The notes under the pieces are model-generated. The model was given only the letters and a program-made list of their open reading frames with translations, did not search any database and was not told the DNA's origin. A program made the translations under genes and the position numbers. Of a stretch of 64,000 nt of DNA, positions 46,843 through 58,929 are shown one piece after another. The DNA lies in assembly GCA_963969395.1 (NCBI GenBank), contig OZ017798.1:6006173-6070172 (forward strand), written 5' to 3'. How positions within the stretch are numbered: position 1 is the first letter of the stretch; each line of letters begins with the position of its first letter. The DNA is from Pseudoscleropodium purum. Lineage: Eukaryota > Streptophyta > Bryopsida > Hypnales > Brachytheciaceae.

Positions 46843-49290
46843 TATACAAAGATACCTACTTCAACTAGTGGATGAACCACATTACAACAGCAATAGCAGG
46901 CATCCTTTGGCCAAAGTCTATTTTTTAGTTATTTAATTAATAAATATTTTTGAAATTCAATACCTCTTACCTTACTGGTTGAAATGTGACAAAACTTGAT
47001 AAGTGCACACACTCCTATAAGCCCCAAATTTGTCGCTTGGGACTCAAAGTTTTTTTAATTTATTTTACATCTTATAGTTGAGTTCTATAGGTAAAAATTT
47101 CTAAAAGTAGTAGTAAACCACAATAGGTTAGGTACTTATCAATACAATAGTTTGGTCATAAAAGTCAAGAGTACCTAAAATTTTCTAATATCTTATTTGC
47201 AAATAGGTTGTTTGCCCTAAAGTTATAAATAATGCCTAAGTTGATAGAAATCCAAACCTACAAGTACACGTAACAAATTATGGCTAAAGTAGAATTTAGA
47301 ATATTATAAGTGTAAATTTTCTTTTGGCTTAGATAGTAAGAGATAAACTAAGAAATTCCTAGTCATTCTAAAATAAAATAGAAGTCAAATTGTTAGCCTT
47401 ACAAGTAAAAAATTCAAAAAACACAAAGAAGAGAGCATCCCAAGTTGAAAAGATATGTTTTAAGAGCAAAAACACACCACAAATTTAATAATGTAATCAA
47501 ATCACCAAGATTCTACATCCATCAAAAGATTTTCAAACCACCAAATTTTGTAGAAGGTGATAAATAAAAGGCCTTCTTGGAATACATATGGAGTAATAAA
47601 ATGAGTCTAAATTTGGTTTATATCTAGGACCTTCTAAATATCTACTATTGAATTTTGAATTTTTTGAATAGCAAAACTTTGAATTTCAAAAGGTCAACTG
47701 CTAAAACCAACCTTGGTAAAATCTCAGAAAATACCTAGGTTGCAATAAAAGTTCAATAAAATTAGGATATAATTTTTGTGATAATAATGCACCTTTTTAA
47801 GTTTCAAGGCATTTCGACACTAACCAATATCCAAATAGACAACAACAACAATTATTTATAGTGGATTTAAAACAAATTTGAGGTGTTGATTGGAGCCCAA
47901 AGAGTATATGATGGCTAAATAAAGCTAAAAAAAGATTCTATTTTTACTCCTAGAATTCTTTTGAATACTCCAAATAAATCAAAATGTTTAAAATGTACAA
48001 ATTCCATCATTGAAGATTTTCTTAGCTCTTTATTTTGGCGATTCGCAAGTTTTATGAATCTAAATGACCTTGAAGTTGGAGTAGGGGATATCCAAAGATT
48101 AGGTGGACCTTTATGGAGTCAATGGCACAATCTTTTTTTCATTTGGAGCTTTTATCTAAAAATTGAAAATAAATCCAACAATAAATTTGACTTATTTTAG
48201 TGAGTAGTAGTTAGTTTTTAAAAACTTTTTTGGTTAAAAGAGAAGAAGAGTTCTTTGGTAAATATATAAAAAGTCACCCCTTCTTTCCCCAAACCACCCC
48301 TTTTATTTTGCGTAATTTTGCCATTTGGGCCATTTAATGAATTTTGCCCAATTTGGTGTTGTTTGAGCCCTAGTTTGAGCATTCTTGCTGGAATTGTTGT
48401 AATATGTGGAACTTTCTTTGAAGGACATCACTAGGATCCCTTCAAAACTTGCCCTTATTTCTAAATATTAAGTATTGTTTTGTTATTTTAACCATTTGGT
48501 ATTAACACTAAGAAATTCCAACAAAATCTTGGTACTACAAATAGTTGGAATTTCTTAAAGTTTACATGAGTTCCTTGGTGGAAATTCCATTGCTTTGAGA
48601 AATCCCCTACAACCTTAAATATAAACTATTTGTATTCAAATTGCCTTGTTTTGCAACTTATGGACACTAATCAATTGACCTCTCCATTTTTGTCTTCTTT
48701 CTTTTAGTCGTCGGATAGAACTCAATAAGGAGGTAGTCCACCTTTAGCGAAAGGGCAATCTAGTTGTTAGATTAAACTTGGCAAGAATGGGGCAATCTAA
48801 TTTTGGAGAAGGGGTAGTCCACATTGTGAAGTCTTGATTGCAAAGGATACAAAATTTATTTGGATAAATAATTGATAGATGAATTAATAGAGGGATGGAT
48901 GATGGTGTGATCAACCAAAATTTTGTTGATATAACAAATGCAAGTTAAGAGATTAGGGGATGAAGTAGATTTTGTATTCATCTTTGATATTTTAGCAAAA
49001 AAATTTAAAAATTTAAAAAAATAGGATCATTGACTATAGAAAAATGTTAGAATACATTAAAAGAAGTAGTTGATAATTGGGGTATTAGTTCTTTAGTCAA
49101 CATGAAGAAAATGAGTGTTGGTTTAGTCAATGTGTTGGCATTGGAAACACCTTAAAAGAAAAACAAAGGAAAATTGGGAAGAAACAAAAATAAAAAACAA
49201 ACAAAAGAAATAAATGGATTAGAATGTGAAATTACCATTTTTTATAAAACCTCCTTGATCAAGTGGTGAGCAAGGAAAAAATATTGTACA
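46843..49290. other. AT-rich intergenic DNA with a J repeat
   Basis: No gene recognised. A copy of dispersed repeat J lies at about 46925-47050. The 79-codon frame at 47961-48200 has no known motif. Confidence 0.4.
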
Positions 49291-49384
49291 ATAAAAAAAC
49301 AAGAGGGAGTGTGGAGGACCACTTGAAGCAATTTGGATTCAAGTGATGGTTGATGGGACCATACGAGAAGTTGACTCCTACAAG

Positions 49385-50314
49385 GTTTTTGGTGTTTTTT
49401 TGCCCAAAATAGCTTCAAAGTACTCAAACCCAATGCAAGGCTAACATCTTCATCTATATTTATTCACTAACAAATCCAACCATTAGATCCTTTAGTTCAC
49501 TTGTTAGCATATATCCTCCTAAAATTTCAAAATAAAAAACTTTAACAATTGCAAGATCAAATTGCTTGATTTTCAAAGAGAAGCAATTTCAACTTTTCCC
49601 AAATGGTCAGACTTCATTTTTCACATTTTTTATACAAAAATTTGTAGATCCTACAACTTTTTACTTTTTGTAGTATGTTAAAAAAATAAATTGGAAATAT
49701 CTATAAAAAATTTCAAAAAAACAAACTTCATACTCATGCTTGAAATAAATAGTAAGCAAAAAGAAGTAGAGTATGATTTAAAATACTAAATTGTTAAGAA
49801 TTTAGTTATAGAATTAAGAAAAATTCTAATGTGAATGTTTGATATGTTGTAATAAACAAATGCACCTAATTTTTTATTTTTCAAAAATATTGGAAATTGA
49901 ATTAAATAAATGACTGCAAAATTTAATGTAGAATAGAGATTCCATAACTATCCACAAACTAAAACTCCTCATAACTTTCATCTCATTAATCACAATGGAA
50001 CCATTCAAAGATTCTTTTGTCCATATAAAACTAAAAGAACAATTCAAAATTTTAATTTCTTAAAAACATGATTTTTCAAGAATTTTTTTGAATTACCTGG
50101 TTTGCCCGCCAAATAGTGAAAATTACATATCATACAATAAATTTTTAACTATGTAGCCAAAATTTATGAAAATTGTTGCACCTTAAAGTTACTCTTTGAA
50201 TACACATTGTATGAAAATTTTAGAGAAAAAAATAAAAATTCTGTCAATAGTAAGCTACCCAAAATTGCTATACTACCAAACAAATGCCATTTGATTTGGT
50301 CCTTTCGGAGTTAA
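49385..50314. mobile_element. TTAA-family copy E, uninterrupted partner of C
   Basis: The right end is CCTTTCGGAGTTAA. Read in reverse it follows copy C for about 870 bp at high identity, then runs straight on through GATGAAGATGTTAGCC without the copy D insertion. It therefore shows the order C had before D. The left end is not certain. Confidence 0.6.
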
Positions 50315-53300
50315 ACATACTAGTCCATTGCGTTTTCTTATCCAAATTTCCAATGCGAAGTAGTATTCAAATGTTGAATCCATACCTCTAAGAATATTTC
50401 AAATCATAAGTTTAAATTTAGATCTTTGTAGACAATCCTTAAGGATTTCTAGAAATATATTCCATTTACAAAATAAACAAAAGTTGATAAAGATAGGTTA
50501 GGATAAAGCTTGATAGCTAAAAAAGTTAGTTTTAGATGAAAACACTAAAACTCATCCAAGTCAAGGAAAACTAGAATTTTAGAGTTTAGATTAAATTCAA
50601 AATTCAACCTCCAAAAGAATAGTTATTTTGGAATTATAGGTTTGTAGAAAATATTGGATAAAGTTTTAGGGTACCAATTAGAAGCGATATTTCATCTATC
50701 TATAATTGATAGAAGAACACAAATTCAAAGTATTTTAATTATTTATAAAATTAAACTTATGCTTTAGAAGTTAATATTATAAAATTCTCAAACAAAATGA
50801 AAATGAAAGTCTACAATGGGTAGTATTAAGCAAGAAGCTATTCAATTAGACTTTCAACTCAAACCAAGACTTAATTTCTGATTCAAAACCATATAAATCA
50901 TACCTAAAGGTTTCCAAAACTATATTATACTAAACAATTAGGTGAAAATTGAAGGAAATAGGAAGGAAGTTTGGCAATTAAAAGAGTTAGTTTTGGATGA
51001 TAAACACCTAAGTTCGTCCAATTCAATCAAAAAAGAACTTTAGAATCTTATAAGGAATTAAAATTTTGAAGTAAAATGAATGTGAATTATGACTCATAGA
51101 TTAGAAGAAAATATTGAATGAAATATTGGAAGATGAATTAGTCGAAAAACTTCATTCACCCATAATTTTTACTAAGAACGTTTAATTTTTAAAGTTCTTT
51201 TTTACCATTTTGGAATATTTAGAGCATATACTACATTTTGTCTTATTTGAAGCTTGATTTTAGGCAAATTCATTTCTAAAGTCCAAAGTTTTGGCATAAA
51301 TTGGCCTAAAACAAGCAAAATTGCTTATTTTGCATTTTAAACCTATTTCTTTGAGATTTGAAGTGGTTAGTGTAAATAGGAAGAAAGTACTTGTTCATTA
51401 TTTGGAAGGCCAATTGGACAACACTTAGACACTCACTTTAGAATCAAAAAGCCAAAATACAAAAAACTCAGTTGTGCTTGCTTTATCTTGAAGGTAGAGA
51501 TAAAACACTTGCACTTCCCTATGGGTTTTCCATCAACACTAAGCACTCCCCTATGGCCCTATCAACTTGAAAATCTAGAAGATCTCTATATATGCTACAA
51601 ACATTGATATGTTGTTTGTAATAGACACAAATATGATGGCTAATCCCTTCATAAATTCCCTTTCACATCATAGCTTCTTAGCTTTGAATATTCTAAAGTA
51701 CAATCCCTCAAAGACAAAATATATTTCTCACATGCAACAAACCTTAAAACTTAACAAAATTTTAAGAAACAAAGTATAGAATACAAGGTTTGGAGGTTGT
51801 AGTTAGGTTTTTGGAATCCCTATTCCAAACGCTACCAAGTTCGAACACCAAGGAATGATATATGTAAGGTTAGTGTAGTGTGTTCAAATGTCACTTTGTA
51901 CTTAAGTTTTGAAGATAGAATAAAAATTCCTTTTTATTCCCACTAAATAGCCCAAGAAACACTCAACAGTCCATTATAAGATAAAAGACTCAGCATGCAT
52001 GTCCTGTCCTGTCTAGTGTACTACTGGCTCGCGACAATAGTTCTGGGACAATAGTTCAATGTGGATTGACTTGTGTATGAATGCAGTGCAGGACGTAGAT
52101 TTTAGTACAACCCACTATAGTACTTTGAAAATAGTACAAATATATGTATTCAATATTTCAAAACAAAGTAGAATTAAGGGTTTGGAAAGGCTTACAATAA
52201 GTCACCCCAAGGCTCTAGGACAATATGGCCAATATCAAAGGTTAGTACGACCTACAACCCCAAAATCACAATAAGTCAAGCAAGATACTTACTGTTTTAC
52301 TAATAACTCACTAGTAACCTCACCCTTACTCTACCAATGAACCTAAACACTCTCTTCCCTTAATGTTATCTCTTTTATTGGACAATAGGTTTAAGGTCTA
52401 CCATGCATGAGAAGTCTCTTTCCTTTCTAACCTTCTTTTTAAAATACTTAAACAAGTCCCTATTACTCCCACCTATAATCTAGACTTATAACCAAATCCT
52501 AAGTTACCCTAATCTAAACCCTAAGACTCTAAACCTTATTAGGAAGACAATATGGTCTTTTGATTATTCAATTATAACTTAATTATTTAAAAGATTAAAA
52601 TAAGTTTCCTAAATTCCAATTCTTTAAATTACCAAAATTTAAATTAAGTTTTAAATGTAAATTCAATTTCTTAAATTGAAACTTAAATCATTTACAAACG
52701 ACAATAGGTTCCTTTTTAAATTTATATCAATTGGGTATTCTTGAAAATTAATAACTTTTTACTGTAGATTTTGATTACTGTAATTTCAAAACCAATAGAT
52801 AAAATGTTCTATAATCTATGATAAATAATCAAAATTTAACTAGATATTTTGTAATATGAATTTAAAGTATAAGGGAAAATATCCTCAATTTATCACTGAA
52901 TCCCTAATTGTGTAACAATGACTTTTAACTGTAAGAATTGGTCATATTTGGAAATTGATAACTTGTAATGAACCCAATAATTTCAATAATTTTAAGTTCC
53001 AGCAGCCCATATATTCTATATTTTATTATATAGAATCAAATTTTAATAAATTGAATTATTATAAAAATTCAAAATGCGAACTAAAACTCCTAAATTTACA
53101 GCTAAATCTCTAACTTAAACTTGAAATAAGTCATTAGTTGTAAAAATTGGGCAAATTCAGAAATCAATCCCTTTGACACATGATGTACAAAATCAGTAAA
53201 CTAAAGTCCATTAAAAACCTTATTCTATAATGTGTCACCAGATTTCAATAACTAATAAAAAAATAAAAATAAAAATAATATTAATAACTTCAAATCATGG

Positions 53301-54482
53301 AGATCAAAATCTTAAAGTACACAGCACCCAACATCTTTCAATTATGTGACAATAAGTCCTCTGGCTGTAAAACTTAGTCAGATATTAAAATGCATAACTT
53401 TTACATACAATGACCAAATTCAGTATTCTAAACACGATTAGAGAATCTTTACTATAATGAATCACCAAACATCATAATTTAATTAAATAAACAGAAATAA
53501 TAATATTAAAAACACAAGACGAAATGCCTGATTTGTGCACCTTCCCAGCACTTTCAATTACACCGGCAAAATAACAGCATTGAAACAGCACATCAACAAT
53601 TGATCACACCGCACTCTTGACAAATTCAGCACAATTCAAGAGCAAACAACAATTTTTTATTTTATTTTTTTATTAAGCATTAAGATTTACAGCACAATTT
53701 CAGCGTACCAAGAAACACACAGCACAGGAGAACGAACAAAAACGCAAGAGAGAAAAAATTGCAAGGAACAACAAAAATATAAGTTGAATTCGGGGGTGAT
53801 CAGAAAAGCTGTGAAATGCTTCGCGGCCGATGCGACTTCTCTGTGCACCTCTTGAAACCCTAGGTTCCTTGTCTTTTCTGTTTCCTTGTCTTTTTCCTTA
53901 TCTTTCTCCTTTTTCTTTAATTTTTATCTTTTTCTTTTTAGAACTTTTACTTTAACTTTTTCTTTGCCTTTTTGCCCTTTTCTAGTAATTTGTAGCTACT
54001 TACTAAAATATCTTTGTACTTTTTGGAACTTTTAATGTACTTTGGACTACTTTAACACTAAATACTCAATATATATATATATATAAATAATATAGGAAAT
54101 GTCATAGAAAATCGAAAAATTTCTATAAAAAGCTGAAAAGCTAAACTACAGAGGTCTATAAAATTGTTTGATTTTAATATATTATATTTTGGATTGCGTT
54201 ATTATTTTTTCACTTTAAATAATTATTGGGTAAAAGGGTGTTGAAACTTCTAGGAAGCTACAATATGCAATTTTTTGTTCTTTGAATTGTCTATAGTACT
54301 AATGTTTTGGATTATATGTGATATTAATTTTTGCATTATATTTATCTTTTAAAATTGATTTGGCATACAAAAATAGTATGCCAAAAAAAATTTTAAAGTG
54401 AAAAATAAGAGTTAAAACAATAGTTAAAAGTCACAATGAAAATAAAAAGATAAAAACAATCAAAGTGAAAATAAAAATATTG
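50315..54482. other. AT-rich intergenic DNA
   Basis: About 4.2 kb without a recognisable gene. A tail related to repeat J occurs near 51570-51690, and a short (AT)n run near 54068. The frame at 52059-52274 has no known motif. Confidence 0.45.
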
Positions 54483-54490
54483 GTATGATA

Positions 54491-54774
54491 CAGGATTGAC
54501 GAATCTCTACGTCCGCCCGAAAAAGGCGTTCGTAACCCGGACGTCCGGACGTCCGTCCTCACGGACACCAGCGGACGTAGTGTCCCTCTCGCCGTCGGAA
54601 GGCGGATGGGCGGGGCGGGGCGGACGGACGGGGCAGATGCCCAGATCATGTAGACCAAATCAGTCCGCGTATTGAGCGGACGGGTATCAGGGCGGACGGG
54701 CGAATGGGGCGGACGGCGTCCGCGAATGTCAGCGGACGCTACGGACATAGCGTCCGACCGTCCTGTCAACCCTA
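54491..54774. mobile_element. GC-rich hAT-type MITE
   Basis: The left end is CAGGATTGAC. The right end read in reverse is TAGGGTTGAC. The 8-bp direct repeat GTATGATA flanks both sides exactly (54483-54490 and 54775-54782), the hAT signature. The 284-bp body is very rich in CGGACG and CGTCCG words and is partly palindromic, in sharp contrast to the AT-rich flanks. The 112-codon open frame across it is a by-product of this composition. Confidence 0.88.
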
Positions 54775-54867
54775 GTATGATAATGATGTTGCAAATGAAG
54801 TAAATAGATAGTTACTACCTCTTTTCAATACATTGTGACACTTTCCAAATACAAAGAACACAAAAAA

Positions 54868-55051
54868 ATTCAGATTTCACACAAAGACACAAGGACGCAA
54901 AGATACACAAAACTTACAAAATTTCAGATTTTACACAAAGACACAAAGCCACACAAAACTTATAAAATTTCAGATTTCATACAAAGCTTACAAAATTTCA
55001 CATTTTGCACAAAGGTTGACAAAGCTTATAAAATTTCAATTTTCACAAAGT
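54868..55051. repeat. degenerate ~50-bp tandem repeats
   Basis: AAATTTCAGATTTCACACAA-like and GACACAAAG-like blocks recur about four times at roughly 30 to 50 bp spacing. The 72-codon frame here only translates the repeat. Confidence 0.6.
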
Positions 55052-55680
55052 AAAAAATACATATTTCACAATGCATAAAATCTTCAAAAATGCAAATATT
55101 GCCAAAACCTTAGTAATTTGAGATTATACAAAGTCCTGACATGCCAAAAACTACACTCTCAAGTCATTAGCAACATCATGATCTCCAAACACCACTAGAA
55201 TATACACACCTGGACAACTTATGATAAGTGTATGATGTGAATCCGTTTCCATGATGTCTTGATGTAGAATTGGATCACCTTGAGATTCGTCAATAACTAT
55301 GACTGGTTGAGGATCCGCTACAACATGTTTTTTACTTGTGAGAAAAACAACAAGATGAGCATAGTACAGAGAAGAGATGAAATAAAACTGAAGGCAAAGT
55401 AATAGGAATATAGAAAGAATGAAAAAGATAGAGGAACTTGAAAAATACCTAGAATATCATATTAATGAGTTGCACCTTCACGTGCCTCATCAAGCTTAGC
55501 TACAAGATGTTGTCGACCTAGGGTTGGTGTGCTCAAAGAAGATCTATGTGACATCTTGCATTTCCACAGATTATGGATTCATCATGCATTTCCTAAGTAT
55601 TGCTCCTCTGTTGAATTCCATGCCTCATTGGTGAATGTCGCAGCACAGGGCAGGTCAATTCCCCATTATACTCACAAAAA
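55052..55680. other. intergenic DNA left of the CCGG island
   Basis: No gene recognised. Composition becomes more mixed towards the right. Confidence 0.4.
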
Positions 55681-55765
55681 TCGCTCTAGAATATAACTAA
55701 GTGACTCTAAAGATCGAACCCACGAGATCCTGTGAAGTATCTAGCTCTATTAAGCAGTTAAGCTC
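55680..55765 (-). repeat. possible tRNA-derived (SINE-like) promoter
   Basis: On the minus strand TGAGCTTAACTGC resembles a Pol III A box and GTGGGTTCGATC resembles a B box, in the right order and about 40 bases apart. No complete tRNA fold is evident, so a SINE fragment is more likely than a tRNA gene. No tail or target duplication is identified. Confidence 0.25.
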
Positions 55766-56818
55766 AGTCAGTATGCCAATCTTACTTTCCGGTCCTAGAT
55801 CTAGAACCAGAAATACTACCACACCGGATAACTACAGACCGGATTACTCCTTCTTCCGGTCCTACTAACTATCCGGTCCGTACAAATACCCAAATCCCAA
55901 GATCTCACAACTTCCGATCCTGGAAATCCGTCCTGACCAATCCGGTCGGAATGGTCATCCTGTACCCGTAATCCTATCCGGTTTGGTTTTGCCTCTGTTT
56001 CACCATCAGAGGGGTCGCCGCTTAATTTTGAGAGTGGTAGGCCCACCACTCCTTCCGTGACTTATAGTGGCTGAAGACCCACTGTCCTACCTTCTAGACT
56101 CCTAAGCTAATCCGGATCCGGTTTGGTCCTTCACAACAACCCAGATAGCAATCCGGGTCGTAGGTCACACAAAGACCCCACACTCGACCCTCTCGTACTA
56201 CAACGACCTTGATGCTACTTCCGATCCGTGCGAAGACAGGTGGTTACAAGTGCACCCGTCCGTTCCAACATCAACTAAAGTTCTTCCGTTACCCATACGG
56301 GTGGTGAGACCTCACAGGAGATCGGACACTCAACCGGATTTCCCACCCGGGAGTTCTAGCGCAGCTAAGGAATCCCTCCCTACCCGCCTAGCCTAACAAC
56401 GGCTTTCTCACCCGGAATCTCAAACTCTAGACGTGCTGAGGAACTAAGTTCACTCCCAACTCTTCGGTACCTACTCACATGCACCTAGGATCGGAAAATA
56501 AACACCAAGGGGAGAAATCACTTGCAAACCAACTCGTACTATCCTAACTCCACATCATACAATCCTGTCGCGCTGGAGAGAGATACACAACGAAGAGAAT
56601 AGAAAAGTACAAGAAGTTTGCAAAATGAACAACTCCCAGTTCCCATCGCAGGAACCGATTTATATACAAAGGGTGAAAACCCTAAAAGCACAAAAAGGAG
56701 CGGAAAACCTGTAGGGGTCCGCCGCCACCCTAATCTAATTTTTCGGTCTAACCTAATACTGTTGAGCCGGATCCGGATCCGGATCCGCTCCTACCCCTAA
56801 CTGAAATTAAAATCCTAT

Positions 56819-58482
56819 CTATCCTACAATTCGAGATCCTATCGTCGGGCTTCCGGTCTCCGGGACTAGCTCCTCGAAGACTTCACTCAAATTCCGGACC
56901 CGTTCCCCCTCCGCAGGATTCGGTCCGGGTGGAGACTCCAGGTCGATGGTGATATCCGGTCTCGTGCCCGGAGTCCCAGTCCGTGCAGACTTCTTGGACT
57001 CAGGAGTCCAATCCTTCCTGTCCTTCGCCATAGTTGCATCCGGAAAGAGATCCGGTAGAGAGATGTCCGAAAGGTGAATACCTTTGTCGCACGTCGCTCC
57101 CGTCAGCTTCCGGCTGCTCTCCTCGATCCGGTCCGCAGCCTTCCGCCCCTCCACCATTGCCGTCTCCACCTGCTCAGCGAAGTCCGCGAGAATCCGAACC
57201 ATCCGGGAACCGGATAGTTTCTTCTCTTCGTGGATCTTCTCGTCGAAGAGCTTCGCCTTGGCAGCTGCCGTTCCGGTCTCTCCCAGGACCGCCTTGATCT
57301 GCTCGGCCACCTTCCGAGTCTCCTCCGCCATCTCCCGAGCGGCCGTCACGTCTTCCTGATAGGCAAAAAGAGTTGCCTTCAGTTTATCCACCTCCTCCTG
57401 CAACCGGCGGATCTCTGCTTCCTGCTTCCGGGTCTCTTCCGGATTCGTGATGCACTCCGCCACTTGTTCCACCAATTTGCTGTCCGGTGCCGCACCCACC
57501 AACTTGCCGATTGCCGCAAGCGTCCTGTGCTTGACCTCCCAATCCGCCTGATGTTGCAGAGGACGTTGATCAAACCGTTGAACGGATCTTGCATATCCGG
57601 ATCTCCCCCGGAATTGGTCTTCTCGGCTTCTGGTTTCTCCTCCGGGGCCGGTTTGTCTTGACCGGGAAGCGTCCCGCGCTTGTGTGGAGGCGTCAGCTTC
57701 TGTCGCTTGATCGGCGGCATCGGCTCCTCCTCTTCCTCGCTGGACTCCCGGTCTGACCCGGAATCGGATTCCGCCTCGTCATCCGTCTCCGACTCCCCAT
57801 ACTTCAGGAGCACTTCCTGCGTCTTCCACGCCCTCTCCTCCGTATCGGTGAGGACTTGGTTCTCCCGATAGAGGTGGAAGAGGTAAGGGCACACTGGAGT
57901 GGCCCTTTTCTTCCCAACCCTACTAACAAGCTGGGCCACGAGATCGGAAATGATCCGTGCCCAATCCACTTTCCGGGTACCACTGAGGGCACCGAAAATG
58001 GTGTTGCCGAGGGTGATCGTCACCCTGGTCGGCTTTTCCGGGTGAAGAACCGGAACCAGGAATTGCAGGAGCCGACGGTGTCGTTCATCCAAGCAATCCT
58101 CGACCGCGTATCCGTCCTTCGGGTTGACGGCTCCCTTGAACTTCCCTCGGACAAACTCATCCTTCCGGCTCGCCATTCCCAAACCTCCTGCCCGGAAACC
58201 GTAAACCGTTCTCCACATCCCCTCGTTCCAGCTGACGGGAGCTCCTCTCACGGTGTTGTCAAACTGGTTGGACAACTTTCCGAGGAGCTCCTTGACCATT
58301 CTCTCCTCCCTAAAACCCCAAGGTTTCTCGGCAAACCCTACGCAACCCATGGATTTGAGATCATCCATGAGTTCAGCCTTTTCCGGCTCTGTGGAGGGAA
58401 TAACCGGAATGACTTTCCGGAGCTTCACCTCGCCTCCAGAGGGACTCACTTGTCTCGACCTACGTAGCTGAGGCATTCCCAC
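56819..58482 (-). pseudogene. ~550-codon ORF of the CCGG island, one frameshift
   Basis: ATG at 58482 opens a frame that runs to about 57560. A single-base shift near DPFNGLINVL then leads into the frame that begins LQHQADWEVKHRTLAAIGKL and continues to the stop near 56820. Joined this way, both frames read as one protein of about 550 residues. The N-terminal part (WNEGMWRTVYGF, RRLLQFLVPVLHPEKPTRVT, KVDWARIISDLVAQLV) resembles the domain called putative plant transposon protein, found in retroelement-derived plant ORFs. The middle has an acidic run (SDSGSDRESSEEEEE) beside KRQKL. The C-terminal half is predicted coiled coil (EIRRLQEEVDKLKATL). The function is unknown, and the family match is from memory of its style. 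Confidence 0.55.
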
Positions 58483-58658
58483 TCACATCTACCTCACTCT
58501 CTCCTAGCCGCACGTCCCGTTCCTCACTTCCTCTCTCCGATCTCAACTGGAATCAAAACCAACAGAACACAAACGCACAGACGCACAAACGACAAAAACT
58601 CAACCGCGCGCTCAAGGTCGAGTTTCTAAAAGGGGGTTGCAACAGTGAAAGCTCCTCC

Positions 58659-58665
58659 TTATATA
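58659..58665 (-). promoter_or_regulatory. TATA box of the CCGG-island gene
   Basis: The minus strand reads ACTATATAAGGAGG, a good plant TATA box, 177 bases upstream of the ATG at 58482. Transcription would start near 58630. Confidence 0.55.
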
Positions 58666-58677
58666 GTCCCTGGACCC

Positions 58678-58745
58678 TTTCCGGTTTGTCATCATGAATC
58701 CGGTTTACCATCATAATCCGGTTCATCATCATAATCCGGTCCTAG
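58678..58745 (-). repeat. short tandem repeats upstream of the TATA box
   Basis: Three to four units of about 19 bp carry TCCGGTT and CATCATAA. They lie directly upstream of the TATA box, where repeated promoter elements would be. Confidence 0.7.
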
Positions 58746-58929
58746 ACCTAATCCGTGTTGCATTCCGTTTCCGTCGTTAGTTACTCCTGACCGGATTAGA
58801 TCTAAGAAGCCCACTACTTCACGTTCCGTGCTAATTCTGAGTTTTCCTTCCCCACCTAATCGGATCCGGTTAGCTAATGACTAGTTTCCGTTCCTATTTT
58901 GGTGTATACTAAGAAAATCAAAATTCTAA

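Larger units (their letters stand above)
55780..58880 (-). mobile_element. CCGG-dense island, probable transposable element
   Basis: About 3.1 kb where CCGG occurs at least fifty times by hand count, in coding and non-coding parts alike (TCCGGT, ATCCGGATCCGG, CCCGGAA), while the flanking 50 kb has very few. It carries one long minus-strand ORF with its own TATA box. Terminal repeats are not found, so the limits are set by composition. The right edge lies against the Rep-like relic. Confidence 0.5.

Noticed and set aside
54431..54769. 112-codon minus ORF
   Set aside because: It translates the CGGACG-rich hAT MITE and runs into AT-rich flank; the product is low-complexity.
54868..55053. Direct repeats considered as a CRISPR-like array
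   Set aside because: Units are degenerate and adjacent without unique spacers, in a plant nuclear context; simple tandem repeat.
55680..55765. Complete tRNA gene
   Set aside because: Only A- and B-box-like words are present; no acceptor stem or anticodon arm can be drawn.
56618..58471. Plus-strand open frames opposite the CCGG-island gene
   Set aside because: High G+C leaves few stops on both strands. The minus frame has domain-like order, an acidic run and coiled coil; the plus frames have none.
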